36,942 nucleotides of DNA from an uncultured Lactobacillaceae bacterium. GTDB taxonomy: Bacteria; Bacillota; Bacilli; Lactobacillales; Lactobacillaceae. Under the pieces are notes generated by a model. That model saw nothing but the letters and a program-made list of their open reading frames with translations. It did no database searches and was not told the DNA's origin. The stretch spans positions 1 to 36,942 of the forward strand of contig CAKQCC010000004.1 in the NCBI GenBank assembly GCA_934216625.1, read 5' to 3'. Shown piece by piece: positions 19,899 to 28,420 of the stretch (within the stretch, counting starts at the first letter, position 1; every line of letters begins with the position of its first letter). A program made the translations under genes and the position numbers.

Positions 19899-20849
19899 AT
19901 GATCGAATTTGAGAAACCCAATATTCATAAGATTGAAGAAACCAAAAATTATGGAGAAGTTATTGTTGAACCATTAGAACGTGGTTACGGAACAACTCTC
20001 GGTAATTCACTACGTCGGATTCTACTTTCTTCAATGCCCGGAGCCGCAATTACCAGTATTCAAATGAATGGCGTTCTTCACGAATTTTCCACGATTAAGG
20101 GAGTTACGGAAGACGTTACCCAGATTATTTTGAATATTAAGAAAGTTAACCTAAAGATTGATGGTCCCGATGATGTTAAAAAAGCATTAAGCATTAACGT
20201 GACCGGCCCAGCTGAAGTAACGGCTGGTGATATTAAAGGTGACGGTGATGTTCATGTTGTAAATCCGGACCTTCATATTGCGACGGTTTCTGAAGGAACG
20301 ACTTTTAGTATGCGGATGACCGCTAATAAAGGTCGTGGCTGGGTATCAGCTAATGAAAATAAAGCTAAAAATAACGGAATGCCGATTGGTGTATTACCAG
20401 TTGATTCTATTTATACCCCAATCGAACGTGTTAATTATCAAGTTGAAAACGCACGAGTGGGTCACAGAACCGATTATGACAAATTAACGCTTGACGTTTG
20501 GACTAACGGTTCTATTAAGCCTTATGAAGCCATTAGTTTAGCGGCTAAAATTATGACTGAACATTTGAAGATGTTCGTTGACCTGACTAAAGAAGCACAA
20601 AACGCTAAAGTAATGGTTGAACGAAAAGAAACTCATCAAGAGAAACTGTTAAAGAAGCCAATTGAGGAGTTAGATTTATCAGTTCGTTCTTATAATTGCT
20701 TAAAGCGAGCTGGAATTAATACCGTTCAAGAATTAACCGATAAGACTGAACCCGAAATAATGAAAGTTCAGAATTTAGGTCAAAAGTCACTTGATGAAGT
20801 TAAAAACAAGTTAAATGATCTTAACCTATCGTTAAAGAAAAAGAATTAA
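19899..20849 (+). CDS. rpoA: RNA polymerase subunit alpha
   Basis: Assembly platform of RNA polymerase and contact for activators. It has 316 residues starting at ATG 19899 ([14 protein letters not shown]); an in-frame TTG at 19878 lies upstream of the AAAGGGG site and is rejected. The N-terminal domain carries [20 protein letters not shown], and the C-terminal domain [20 protein letters not shown] with [14 protein letters not shown], the helix-hairpin-helix DNA-binding surface. The gap before it is unusually long and folded for this cluster. Confidence 0.99.
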   Translation: MIEFEKPNIHKIEETKNYGEVIVEPLERGYGTTLGNSLRRILLSSMPGAAITSIQMNGVLHEFSTIKGVTEDVTQIILNIKKVNLKIDGPDDVKKALSINVTGPAEVTAGDIKGDGDVHVVNPDLHIATVSEGTTFSMRMTANKGRGWVSANENKAKNNGMPIGVLPVDSIYTPIERVNYQVENARVGHRTDYDKLTLDVWTNGSIKPYEAISLAAKIMTEHLKMFVDLTKEAQNAKVMVERKETHQEKLLKKPIEELDLSVRSYNCLKRAGINTVQELTDKTEPEIMKVQNLGQKSLDEVKNKLNDLNLSLKKKN

Positions 20850-20875
20850 TTTATTAATGAGGGAGGAAATTCACG

Positions 20876-21250
20876 ATGCGTAAATTGCAACGAACAATGG
20901 GCAAGCGCCGAGCATTACTTCGCAATTTGACCACTCAATTGATTGTTCACGGTCAAATTAAAACTACTGAAGCTAAGGCTAAGGACGTTCGCTCCACAAC
21001 CGATAAAATGATCACCCTTGGTAAGCGCGGGGACTTGAGTGCTCGCCGCCAAGCAGCTTCGTTTTTAGAAAACGTAATTGCGAGTGCCAAGGAAAATGGT
21101 GACAGTATTACCGTTACCACCGCATTGCAGAAGTTATTTGGCGAATTAGCCAAAAAATACGCTAAACGAAACGGTGGTTACACTCGAATGTACAAAATTA
21201 TGCCGCGCCGTGGTGATGGTGCCAGAATGGTATTGTTACAGTTAGTTTAA
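20876..21250 (+). CDS. rplQ: 50S ribosomal protein L17 (bL17)
   Basis: Large-subunit protein near the tunnel exit. It has 124 residues, with [20 protein letters not shown] and the C-terminal [26 protein letters not shown] precedes the ATG. It is the last gene of the alpha block; a structured RNA begins ten bases after its stop. Confidence 0.99.
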   Translation: MRKLQRTMGKRRALLRNLTTQLIVHGQIKTTEAKAKDVRSTTDKMITLGKRGDLSARRQAASFLENVIASAKENGDSITVTTALQKLFGELAKKYAKRNGGYTRMYKIMPRRGDGARMVLLQLV

Positions 21251-21259
21251 GTTACTGAT

Positions 21260-21367
21260 AAAATCACTCAGGTTGATAGCATAGAGCGTTACGATGATGG
21301 CGTCAGCCAAGTCTAGCTCGAAAGTGGAATTTTAATTCCAAGCGTTATCAATCTGTTAGTGATTTTT
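21260..21367 (+). ncRNA. L17 downstream element-like RNA (3' UTR of rplQ / leader of ecfA1)
   Basis: A compact multi-branched fold. P1 pairs AAAATCACT (21260-21268) with AGTGATTTT (21358-21366). P2 pairs 21271-21280 with 21344-21353 (ten pairs including two G-U). Inside, GAGC (21284-21287) pairs with GCTC (21316-21319), TGGC (21298-21301) with GCCA (21306-21309) on a GTCA loop, and TGGAAT (21325-21330) with ATTCCA (21335-21340) on a TTTA loop. The 3' arm of P1 continues into T residues. Its site, immediately after rplQ in a lactic acid bacterium, is that of the L17 downstream element described from comparative genomics; I match it by position and shape from memory, not by a covariance model. 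Confidence 0.65.
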
Positions 21368-21369
21368 TT
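21350..21369 (+). terminator. Possible terminator tail of the rplQ 3' RNA
   Basis: The closing stem of the RNA after rplQ ends in AGTGATTTTTTTA, that is, a stem arm followed by a T run. If the full fold forms, P1 plus the T run could stop transcription before ecfA1; if not, the ecf genes are reached by read-through. No separate ecfA1 promoter was recognised. Confidence 0.4.
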
Positions 21370-21394
21370 ATACATAATTTTAGAGAGAAAATTA

Positions 21395-22237
21395 ATGGCT
21401 CCTCAAGCAATTCAATTGATTCACGTTAATTTTAAATATTCTGACGCGGACCGTTGGGCTTTAAATGATTTAAGCATGACGGTCCCCAGAGGAATTTGGC
21501 TATCGCTGATCGGCCCGAACGGAAGTGGAAAGAGTACGCTAATTAAAATCATTGACCGGCTTTTAATTCCGCAAGCCGGGCAAGTTCGAATTAACGGTCA
21601 CGTTTTAAGTCAAACAAACGTTCGCAGGCTCCGGTCCCGGATTGGAATTGTTTTTCAGAATCCAGCGAGTCAGTTTGTGGGCGCGACCGTTAGGGATGAT
21701 TTGCTGTTCGGCCTTGAAAATTATCGGGTCGCTCCCGATCAATTTAACCACCGAATTAAAACGGCGCTCTCGGTAGTCGGGTTAGATTATGATTTTCAAT
21801 CCAGATTGCTTAATAGTTTATCGGGTGGCCAGAAGCAGCGGGTCGCCCTTGCTGATGTTTTAGTTTTACGTCCTAAGGTCTTAATTTTAGACGAGTTTAC
21901 CAGTATGCTGGATCCAGCAAGTCGAAATTCAATTTTGAATTTAGTTTTTCAGCTTCAGCACCGGTTGCGTTTAACCGTAATTCACGTAACTCATGATTTA
22001 GCGGAAACTCAGATTGCCGATCGAGTTGCGGTTATTGATACTGGTAAATTGATTTTGACGGGTTCGCCCAAAGACGTTTTTCAGCATTTTAAGTTAATGC
22101 GTCGGCTTCATTTGGCACTTCCGGATAATTATCGCCTTCTTTTAGCTTTAGCTAAACGTGGCTGGCCAGTTCCTGGAAATGATTTAAGTGAAACGAAAGT
22201 GGTTGAATGGCTCAAAAAATTATTGCCCAAAATTTAA
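21395..22237 (+). CDS. ecfA1: ECF transporter ATPase subunit A1 (EcfA)
   Basis: One of two ATPases that power energy-coupling-factor uptake of vitamins and metals with interchangeable substrate-binding S components. It has 280 residues. Walker A GPNGSGKST, Q-loop FQNPASQFVGATVRDD, ABC signature LSGGQKQRVALA, Walker B LILDEFTSMLDP and H-loop HVTHD are all present. The frame is open to 21359, but the ATG at 21395 (MAPQAIQLIHVNFKY) fits better; the ribosome binding site is weak (GAGAGAAAA). It overlaps ecfA2 by 31 bases. No S component is encoded nearby, so this is the general shared module. Confidence 0.96.
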   Translation: MAPQAIQLIHVNFKYSDADRWALNDLSMTVPRGIWLSLIGPNGSGKSTLIKIIDRLLIPQAGQVRINGHVLSQTNVRRLRSRIGIVFQNPASQFVGATVRDDLLFGLENYRVAPDQFNHRIKTALSVVGLDYDFQSRLLNSLSGGQKQRVALADVLVLRPKVLILDEFTSMLDPASRNSILNLVFQLQHRLRLTVIHVTHDLAETQIADRVAVIDTGKLILTGSPKDVFQHFKLMRRLHLALPDNYRLLLALAKRGWPVPGNDLSETKVVEWLKKLLPKI

Positions 22238-23073
22238 ATTACGTTTATCATCCGCGAACCGCTTTTGCTCATTTAGCGCTGAATAACGTTTCTTTTACGA
22301 TTAAACCTGGCGCGTTCACCACGATTGTTGGCAAAACCGGCAGCGGTAAGTCAACCCTGGTTCAGTTAATTGATTTACTACTGAAGCCGGTTTCGGGTCA
22401 AATTAACGTTAATGGTTTAATCATTAATCACAATCCAGCCCATAAAACGGTTAAAAAAATCAGACACCGGGTTGGTTTAGTTTTTCAGGATCCGTCGGCT
22501 CAATTATTTGGTGATCGGGTTAGTGATGACATTGCGTTTGGTCCTAAGCATTCTGGTGCAAATCAGAATCAAATTATTCAACGGGTTCACCGGGTTGTTA
22601 AAGAACTGAAGATTCCTGGTCAGGTTATGAATCAATCGCCTTATGATTTATCTGGCGGCCAGCAGGAATTGGTGGCAATCGCCGGGGTTCTCACCGATCG
22701 TCCCCAAATCTTGATTTTAGATGAGCCAACGGTCGGGCTTGATTCTAATCGTCAAATCATGGTAATTAGATTTATTAACTGGCTCAGGGTTAATCGCCAT
22801 TTAACCGTGATTATGATTACTCATCAAATGAAGTGGGTGGCTGCTTATTCAACCCAAGTTTTGGTGCTTGACCGCGGCCGTTTAATTGCCGACGTGATGC
22901 CAAGGCGATTATTCAGTGATTTATCGTTACTTAAATCAGCCGGATTGCGACAGCCTTTTGCTGCCAGGATCGCGACTCGACTGGGTGCAAACCGTCGATT
23001 AAACGATTTTCCAATTACACTCGAAGAATTAGTGAAGTGGCTAGACCGGAAAGCTGGTCGGAATTGTGGATAA
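22207..23073 (+). CDS. ecfA2: ECF transporter ATPase subunit A2 (EcfA')
   Basis: Second ATPase of the ECF module. It has 288 residues, Walker A GKTGSGKSTL, Q-loop FQDPSAQLFGDRVSDDIAFG, Walker B LILDEPTVGLD and H-loop MITHQMKW. The signature reads LSGGQQELVAIAGVL; the usual RR after LSGGQ plus one residue is replaced by EL, a small departure. The start lies inside ecfA1 (31-base overlap) and the stop overlaps ecfT by eight bases, so the three genes are tightly coupled. Confidence 0.96.
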   Translation: MAQKIIAQNLNYVYHPRTAFAHLALNNVSFTIKPGAFTTIVGKTGSGKSTLVQLIDLLLKPVSGQINVNGLIINHNPAHKTVKKIRHRVGLVFQDPSAQLFGDRVSDDIAFGPKHSGANQNQIIQRVHRVVKELKIPGQVMNQSPYDLSGGQQELVAIAGVLTDRPQILILDEPTVGLDSNRQIMVIRFINWLRVNRHLTVIMITHQMKWVAAYSTQVLVLDRGRLIADVMPRRLFSDLSLLKSAGLRQPFAARIATRLGANRRLNDFPITLEELVKWLDRKAGRNCG

Positions 23074-23857
23074 ATTTACGTTTGGGCAATATTATCCCGG
23101 ACATTCGTTAATTTATCAATTGGATCCGGCTTCTAAATTGTTAATTAATTTGGCGTTGCTTCTGGTGATTTTGCTAGTTGATAATTTAGCTAGCTGCCTA
23201 GGACCGTTAGTCTTGCTTTTGCTTGCTCTTAAGGCTTCTAAAGTCCCGTGGCTGGTTTTTTATCACGACGTCAAACCATTGATGATAATTGCTTTAGTGA
23301 CCGTCTTTTTCCAATTGTTGTTTGAACAGGGCGGAAAAGTGATTTGGCAGTTTGGGTTATTTCGGATTACCCAATGGGGAATTTCCAGTAGCTTAGTTAT
23401 TTTGGCCCGTTTCTCGTTGATTATTATTGCTTCAGCATTATTAACGCTTTCAACTTCGCCAATTGAAATCGCGAACGGACTCCGTTCTTTATTGCGGCCG
23501 CTTCAGGCCTTTCGGGTCCCGGTTGATGATCTCTCACTGATGATTTCAATTTCACTTCGGTTTATCCCAATTTTAGCTCAGGAATTGACGACGATTGAAA
23601 AAGCGCAGAAATCACGCGGGGTTGATTTTCAATCCGGGAGTTGGGTTGCTCGAATCAAGAAAATGGCGTTACTTTTAATGCCACTTCTGTTTAAGTCTTT
23701 TGAACGGGCCCAGACTTTAAGCGACGCGATGGTCGCTAGGGGCTATCAGAACGGAATTAATCGAGTCGCTTTCGGTAATCATTTCCGTTGGCAAGACGGA
23801 CTAGCTTGGTTACTTTTCTTAGTTTCGGCGTTTTTCACGATAATTAATCGAGGGTAA
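23066..23857 (+). CDS. ecfT: ECF transporter transmembrane subunit EcfT, GTG start
   Basis: Membrane scaffold linking the two ATPases to the S component. It has 263 residues with hydrophobic segments at about 25-60, 65-90, 105-130 and a final one near 245-260. The two coupling-helix motifs that plug into the ATPases are visible: KAQKSRGVD and AMVARGYQ. The start is GTG at 23066 inside the end of ecfA2, giving MDKFTFGQYYPGHSLIYQLD. truA follows after two bases. Confidence 0.95.
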   Translation: MDKFTFGQYYPGHSLIYQLDPASKLLINLALLLVILLVDNLASCLGPLVLLLLALKASKVPWLVFYHDVKPLMIIALVTVFFQLLFEQGGKVIWQFGLFRITQWGISSSLVILARFSLIIIASALLTLSTSPIEIANGLRSLLRPLQAFRVPVDDLSLMISISLRFIPILAQELTTIEKAQKSRGVDFQSGSWVARIKKMALLLMPLLFKSFERAQTLSDAMVARGYQNGINRVAFGNHFRWQDGLAWLLFLVSAFFTIINRG

Positions 23858-23859
23858 AA

Positions 23860-24663
23860 ATGATCAGATATAAAATTACGTTTGCTTATGACGGAACCCG
23901 ATTTTATGGCTTTGAAAAGCAACCGGGGCTAAGGACTATCGAAGGGACCTTGACCCGAGTGGTTAATAAAATGGCCAAAAATCCCAAGCCGCCGATTAAA
24001 GTCTATGGTTCCGGTCGAACTGATGCTGGGGTGCACGCTCTAGCACAAGTGGCCCATTTTGACTTTCCGTTTCGGATCCCGGCAATCGGGATGCTGCGCG
24101 GGATCAACAGCCTTCTGCCACTGGACATTGTAGTTAACCGGACTGAAATCGTGTCTAAGCATTTTCACGCTCGTTATGACGTGTCTGGTAAGGTTTATTA
24201 TTACCGGGTTTATTTGGGTCGGTTTGTTGATCCGTTCAAACGTTTTTATACGGGACACTGGCGGTTTCCTCTAAATATCTCGCGAATTAAAATTGCTTTA
24301 CGAGATTTGATCGGGGGCCATGATTTCACCAGTTTCTGCGCTTCTGGTTCTCAGGTTAAAAATCATTACCGGATTATTTACGAAGCAACTTGTCAGCTCC
24401 ATCGTCAGCAGGACGAATTAACTTTTCAATTTTACGGAAACGGGTTTTTATATAACATGGTTCGAATTATTGTGGGGGTTTTGCTCGAAATCGGTTCCGG
24501 AAAACGACCGGTTCATGATATCAGGCGGCTTTACCGGGTTCGGGACCGAACCCAGGCAATTTGCACAGCTCAGGCAAGCGGTCTGTATTTGAAACGGGTG
24601 TATTACAACGGTGAAGACCCGAAACACCCGACTAAATTTCCGAAGGGGTTAAAGAGAAATTGA
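23860..24663 (+). CDS. truA: tRNA pseudouridine(38-40) synthase
   Basis: Converts uridines 38-40 of many tRNA anticodon stems to pseudouridine. It has 267 residues. The catalytic aspartate lies in GSGRTDAGVHALAQVAHF, and NGFLYNMVRIIVGVLLEIGS is the C-terminal signature. The ATG is two bases after the ecfT stop, with AGGG as the only binding site. It closes the ecf operon, the common arrangement in Firmicutes. Confidence 0.97.
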   Translation: MIRYKITFAYDGTRFYGFEKQPGLRTIEGTLTRVVNKMAKNPKPPIKVYGSGRTDAGVHALAQVAHFDFPFRIPAIGMLRGINSLLPLDIVVNRTEIVSKHFHARYDVSGKVYYYRVYLGRFVDPFKRFYTGHWRFPLNISRIKIALRDLIGGHDFTSFCASGSQVKNHYRIIYEATCQLHRQQDELTFQFYGNGFLYNMVRIIVGVLLEIGSGKRPVHDIRRLYRVRDRTQAICTAQASGLYLKRVYYNGEDPKHPTKFPKGLKRN

Positions 24664-24668
24664 CTTCT

Positions 24669-24767
24669 TAATAAATAGTTAGTATCATAGTTATTGGTAT
24701 TATCTACCTCCACAATTAAAGCCCCGGAAAATGTTTTGATTAAATTTTAAAGATGGAGGAATTAAAA
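24669..24767 (+). promoter_or_regulatory. L13-type leader of rplM-rpsI with hidden ribosome binding site
   Basis: CCTCCA (24707-24712) is the exact complement of TGGAGG (24754-24759), the Shine-Dalgarno sequence of rplM, separated by about 41 bases. Pairing would block initiation. Leaders before rplM-rpsI in low-GC Gram-positive bacteria are a known RNA family (L13 leader), thought to be regulated by the product; assignment of this sequence to it is by position and by the anti-Shine-Dalgarno pairing only. Confidence 0.55.
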
Positions 24768-25211
24768 TTGCGTACAACTTATATGGCAAAAGCCGGTAAA
24801 GTAAACCGAAAATGGTACGTTATTGATGCTGATGGAATCGAATTAGGCCGTTTAGCATCGGTAGTCGCTTCTATTTTACGCGGTAAAAACAAGCCAACTT
24901 ATACTCCTAACGTCGACACTGGTGATAATGTAATTATTGTTAACGCTGCCAAAGTTAGATTATCTGGTCGAAAAGCAAAGCGAAAAGTATATTATCGCCA
25001 TAGTGCTTACATTGGCAGTATTAAGTCAATTACTGCGGGTCAATTACGTGAACAGAAACCGACTCGCTTAATTGAGGTGGCTGTCAAAGGGATGCTTCCG
25101 CATAACACGTTAGGCCATCATGAATTCTTGAAGATGCACGTTTATGCCGGCCCTAAGCACCATAATCAAGCTCAAAAGCCTGTTAAGTTAAATATTGATC
25201 GATTAATTTAA
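24768..25211 (+). CDS. rplM: 50S ribosomal protein L13 (uL13), TTG start
   Basis: Early-assembly large-subunit protein. The chosen start is TTG 24768, nine bases after GGAGG, giving [20 protein letters not shown], the family N-terminus, and 147 residues. The in-frame ATG at 24753 overlaps that binding site and is rejected. [20 protein letters not shown] and [20 protein letters not shown] are diagnostic. It is co-transcribed with rpsI, 13 bases downstream. Confidence 0.96.
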   Translation: MRTTYMAKAGKVNRKWYVIDADGIELGRLASVVASILRGKNKPTYTPNVDTGDNVIIVNAAKVRLSGRKAKRKVYYRHSAYIGSIKSITAGQLREQKPTRLIEVAVKGMLPHNTLGHHEFLKMHVYAGPKHHNQAQKPVKLNIDRLI

Positions 25212-25224
25212 GGAGTGAATATCA

Positions 25225-25617
25225 TTGGCTAAAGTACAATATCGCGGTACTGGCCGTCGAAAAGATTCAACGGCTCGAGTTCGTTTAGTTCCTGGTACCG
25301 GTAAAGTCGTAATTAACGGAGAACCGATGGAAAAATACATTCCATTTCCGAATTTAAGAGAAATTATCATGCAGCCATTTCACGCTACTGACACCATGGG
25401 TAACTATGATGTTTTATCAAACGTTAATGGTGGCGGTTATTCTGGTCAATCGGGTGCAACTCGTCATGGAATTGCCCGAGCTTTACTTAAAGTTGACCCT
25501 GACTTTAGGGGCCCGCTTAAGAAAGCTGGTTTGTTAACTCGTGATCCAAGAATGAAAGAACGGAAAAAGCCTGGTCATAAAAAGGCTCGAAAATCTGGTC
25601 AATTTTCCAAGCGTTAA
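25225..25617 (+). CDS. rpsI: 30S ribosomal protein S9 (uS9), TTG start
   Basis: Head protein whose C-terminal Arg touches the P-site tRNA. It has 130 residues from TTG 25225 ([20 protein letters not shown]) after AAGGAGTG, and ends in [12 protein letters not shown] with the conserved C-terminal [22 protein letters not shown] is diagnostic. A strong terminator follows. Confidence 0.98.
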   Translation: MAKVQYRGTGRRKDSTARVRLVPGTGKVVINGEPMEKYIPFPNLREIIMQPFHATDTMGNYDVLSNVNGGGYSGQSGATRHGIARALLKVDPDFRGPLKKAGLLTRDPRMKERKKPGHKKARKSGQFSKR

Positions 25618-25643
25618 ATTATTGGCTGATTTTAATAATCAAA

Positions 25644-25677
25644 AGAGGCTGTTCAAATTTGAACAGTCTCTTTTTTT
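25644..25677. terminator. Bidirectional terminator between rpsI and the DUF2187-like gene
   Basis: A 12-bp stem (AGAGGCTGTTCA at 25644-25655 with TGAACAGTCTCT at 25660-25671, one G-U pair) with an AATT loop is followed by seven T residues. Read from the minus strand it is followed by TTTT, so it probably also ends the convergent small gene. Confidence 0.9.
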
Positions 25678-25693
25678 GACTTAATTAAATTGA

Positions 25694-25951
25694 TTATTTT
25701 GATTTCTTCTGGTCTGACTTTTTCTTGGGAGCAGCTTTAATTAACTTTAGATTATGGTTGTTGACGACCGTCTTGTTATGATATTTATCGATGATGGCCG
25801 GATCATCGGACTTGAACGAGATCAAAAATGAATTGATGTACCTTTTTTCAATTTTACCCACGAATTTTTGTTTTTCTAAAGTAAATTCAACTTGATCGCC
25901 GACGTTAAATTTTAACTGAGCCGAACTAAGTTGCTTTTTCTTACGTACCAT
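25694..25951 (-). CDS. Small basic protein, DUF2187/YkvS-like
   Basis: A small cytoplasmic protein of 85 residues of unknown function. The core FNVGDQVEFTLEKQKFVGKI, then NSFLISF and NKTVVNNHNLKLIK, resembles the SH3-like DUF2187 (YkvS) family, where a GDxVxF strand is followed by a KTVVNHKxYK ending; the loop between is longer here. The C-terminus is a Lys/Ser tail. The ATG at 25963 abuts the AAGGAG site with no spacing, so the next ATG (25951, MVRKKKQ) is preferred. It has its own divergent promoter and is convergent with rpsI. Confidence 0.7.
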   Translation of the reverse strand: MVRKKKQLSSAQLKFNVGDQVEFTLEKQKFVGKIEKRYINSFLISFKSDDPAIIDKYHNKTVVNNHNLKLIKAAPKKKSDQKKSK

Positions 25952-25984
25952 GATTGTTTCCATCTCCTTAACGTTCAGTTAGCC

Positions 25985-26013
25985 AACATAACTAAAAAAT
26001 CGTGGAATGTCAA
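25985..26013 (-). promoter_or_regulatory. Promoter of the DUF2187-like gene
   Basis: On the minus strand TTGACA (26013-26008), 17 bases, then TATGTT (25990-25985). It predicts a start near 25978 and a very short leader with AAGGAG at 25969-25964. It is divergent from and close to the pcrA promoter. Confidence 0.6.
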
Positions 26014-26035
26014 CTAACGCGGCAGTGTGTAATAA

Positions 26036-26044
26036 TGATATAAT
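26036..26044 (+). promoter_or_regulatory. Extended -10 promoter of pcrA
   Basis: TGATATAAT at 26036-26044 is a perfect extended -10 (TGn plus TATAAT). I see no good -35 at the proper distance, as is often allowed with an extended -10. Predicted start is near 26051, about 33 bases before the TTG start of pcrA. Confidence 0.65.
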
Positions 26045-26083
26045 TACTGTGGATTGATTTTGCTAGAAAGGGTTAGATTATTC

Positions 26084-28351
26084 TTGGTAGAAAGTAAGAT
26101 TCTAGAGGGACTTAACGATAAACAAAAAGAAGCAGTGATGTGGACCCACGGACCATTACTAATTATGGCCGGAGCCGGAAGCGGTAAAACCCGGGTCCTA
26201 ACCAGACGAGTGGCTTATCTGATTAAGGAAAAGGGGGTCAGTCCCTGGAACATTTTGGCGATTACTTTTACCAATAAAGCGGCTCGGGAAATGCAATCCC
26301 GGATTAATCGACTGTTGAACGGTCACAGTGAAGGGGTTTGGGTCTCAACATTTCACGCCCTTGGGATGCGGATCTTGCATCGCTTCGCCAACCGAATCGG
26401 TTACCAGCGAAGTTTCACAATTATTGAACCCAGTGAGCAGCGGACGTTAGTTAAACACATCTTAATTAAAGTGCTTAAACACGATCCTTATGGGGTTGAT
26501 TCACGGGCGATTAATCCGCGTGCAATTCTTGGCTTAATTTCGAAAGCCAAAAGTAATCTTCAGACTCCTAAAGAATACCAAAAAATTCAATCCAAGAGTT
26601 CTGACCCGTTTTTTAAGATCGTTAGTCGGGTTTATTCTCGTTATCAACACGATTTACGTCAAAACCAGACGATGGATTTTGACGATTTGATTATGATTCC
26701 GATTATTTTGTTTAAAAAGTCTCCCGACGTTCTTCATTATTATCAGGAAAAATTTAAGTACATTCATGTTGATGAATATCAAGATACTGATGAAGCCCAA
26801 TATCGTTTAATTCACATGTTAGCTGATAAATACGATAACGTTTGCGTAGTTGGGGATGCCGACCAGAGTATTTATGGTTGGCGAGGAGCCAACATGAACA
26901 ATATTCTTGATTTTCAGGATGATTACCCCAACGCTCACGTGACGATAATGGAAGAAAATTATCGTTCAACCAAGAACATTCTGCAAGCCGCTAATTCAGT
27001 GATTCGAAATAATCAAAAACGGAAAAAGAAACGACTCTGGACCAAGAATCCAACCGGTGATAAGATTTCCTATTATCGTGCCAATAGTGCTGAAGACGAA
27101 TCACGTTATGTAGTCTCTAAAATTAAATCGATTGTGAGGCAAACCAATTGCTCATATAATGATTTCGCCATTTTATACCGAACCAATGCTCAATCACGAG
27201 TGATTGAAGAAACGTTTTTAAAGTCAAATCTACCTTACACGATTGTTGGGGGCCACAAATTTTACGACCGGAAAGAAATTCAAGATATTCTGGCTTATTT
27301 AGCGGTTTTGGCTAATCCGGATGATTCAATCGACCTTAGGCGAATCATTAACGTTCCAAAGCGTGGTATTGGTCGAACGAGTCTGAATGAACTGGTGGCT
27401 TTTGCTGACGGCAACCATTGGGGACTTCTTCAGGCAATCCATAACGTTAATCTGGATAATCAACTGACTTCCCGAGCTAAACACTCAATTACTGATTTCG
27501 GAGCGCTGATCAGTAGTTTTCGGACTTACTCGAACCGGATGAACGTGACGGATTTAACCAAAATGATTTTGAAACGGATCGGTTATTTATCAAAACTAGA
27601 AGCTTCTAATTCTTTGGAAGCCCAGACTCGTTCCCAGAATCTTCACGAATTTTTATCGGTTACTCAACAATTTGACCTTAAGCATTCTGATGATCCGTTA
27701 CCTAGTCGATTACCCGATTTCTTGGCTGATTTATCGTTAGTCACCGGCGATAATCCCGATGATGATTCGAACCCGAAAGTAACGCTAATGACTTTGCATG
27801 CTGCAAAGGGATTGGAGTTTCCGGTGGTCTTCATGGTCGGAATGGAAGAAGGAATTTTCCCGGTTAGCAGTTCGGTTGATAAACAATCAGAATTAGAAGA
27901 AGAGCGTCGGTTAGCTTACGTTGGGATCACCAGGGCTAAAAAGAAGTTATATCTTACTAACGCTTATTCCAGAATGTTGTATGGGCACTACCAATCCAAT
28001 CCCGAATCAAGATTTGTGAAGGAAATTGATTCAAGTTTGATTTACCGCGAAAATCCAAAACGTCGTCCCTTATTTGATGATAATTTTCATCACTCGATTC
28101 ACGTTCCTTTTTCGCATCAAACTTCAGCACCCTTCGTCAAGCATCAACCCCGCATCATCAAGCCTAAGGAAACGGGTGCTGATCTGAAGACCTGGCAGGT
28201 TGGCGATAAAGTTCAGCACCGTGCTTGGGGGATCGGGACCGTTTTGAAAGTGTCCGGTACCGGCAAAGATATGGAATTAGACATTTCGTTTCCGGACCGT
28301 GGCGTTAAACGATTGCTGGCGGCATTTGCCCCAATTCACAAAATTAAATAA
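26084..28351 (+). CDS. pcrA: ATP-dependent DNA helicase PcrA (UvrD family), TTG start
   Basis: 3'-5' superfamily 1 helicase for repair, rolling-circle plasmid replication and clearing transcription conflicts. Walker A AGAGSGKTRVL, Walker B HVDEYQDTDEAQY, motif III GDADQSIYGWRGAN, motif V MTLHAAKGLEFPVVF and motif VI EEERRLAYVGITRAKK are all present. The last 50 residues (WQVGDKVQHRAWGIGTVLKV onward) form the Tudor-like domain that binds RNA polymerase. The start TTG 26084 (MVESKILEGLNDKQKEAV) lies 11 bases after AGAAAGGG; a longer open frame to 26054 lacks a binding site. It has 755 residues. ligA does not follow, which is unusual. Confidence 0.96.
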   Translation: MVESKILEGLNDKQKEAVMWTHGPLLIMAGAGSGKTRVLTRRVAYLIKEKGVSPWNILAITFTNKAAREMQSRINRLLNGHSEGVWVSTFHALGMRILHRFANRIGYQRSFTIIEPSEQRTLVKHILIKVLKHDPYGVDSRAINPRAILGLISKAKSNLQTPKEYQKIQSKSSDPFFKIVSRVYSRYQHDLRQNQTMDFDDLIMIPIILFKKSPDVLHYYQEKFKYIHVDEYQDTDEAQYRLIHMLADKYDNVCVVGDADQSIYGWRGANMNNILDFQDDYPNAHVTIMEENYRSTKNILQAANSVIRNNQKRKKKRLWTKNPTGDKISYYRANSAEDESRYVVSKIKSIVRQTNCSYNDFAILYRTNAQSRVIEETFLKSNLPYTIVGGHKFYDRKEIQDILAYLAVLANPDDSIDLRRIINVPKRGIGRTSLNELVAFADGNHWGLLQAIHNVNLDNQLTSRAKHSITDFGALISSFRTYSNRMNVTDLTKMILKRIGYLSKLEASNSLEAQTRSQNLHEFLSVTQQFDLKHSDDPLPSRLPDFLADLSLVTGDNPDDDSNPKVTLMTLHAAKGLEFPVVFMVGMEEGIFPVSSSVDKQSELEEERRLAYVGITRAKKKLYLTNAYSRMLYGHYQSNPESRFVKEIDSSLIYRENPKRRPLFDDNFHHSIHVPFSHQTSAPFVKHQPRIIKPKETGADLKTWQVGDKVQHRAWGIGTVLKVSGTGKDMELDISFPDRGVKRLLAAFAPIHKIK

Positions 28352-28420
28352 TCGAGAATTCATTTTTGATTAAAAAGCGAGTAACATAAAGGTGAAAGTT
28401 TAAATGGGGGTCAAGATGCT

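Noticed and set aside
21260..21367. THF, TPP, fluoride or purine riboswitch before ecfA1
   Set aside because: None of the conserved core bases I know for these classes is present; position after rplQ favours the L17 downstream element.
26054..26083. Longer pcrA frame
   Set aside because: It would begin at the predicted transcription start and has no binding site; AGAAAGGG fits the TTG at 26084.
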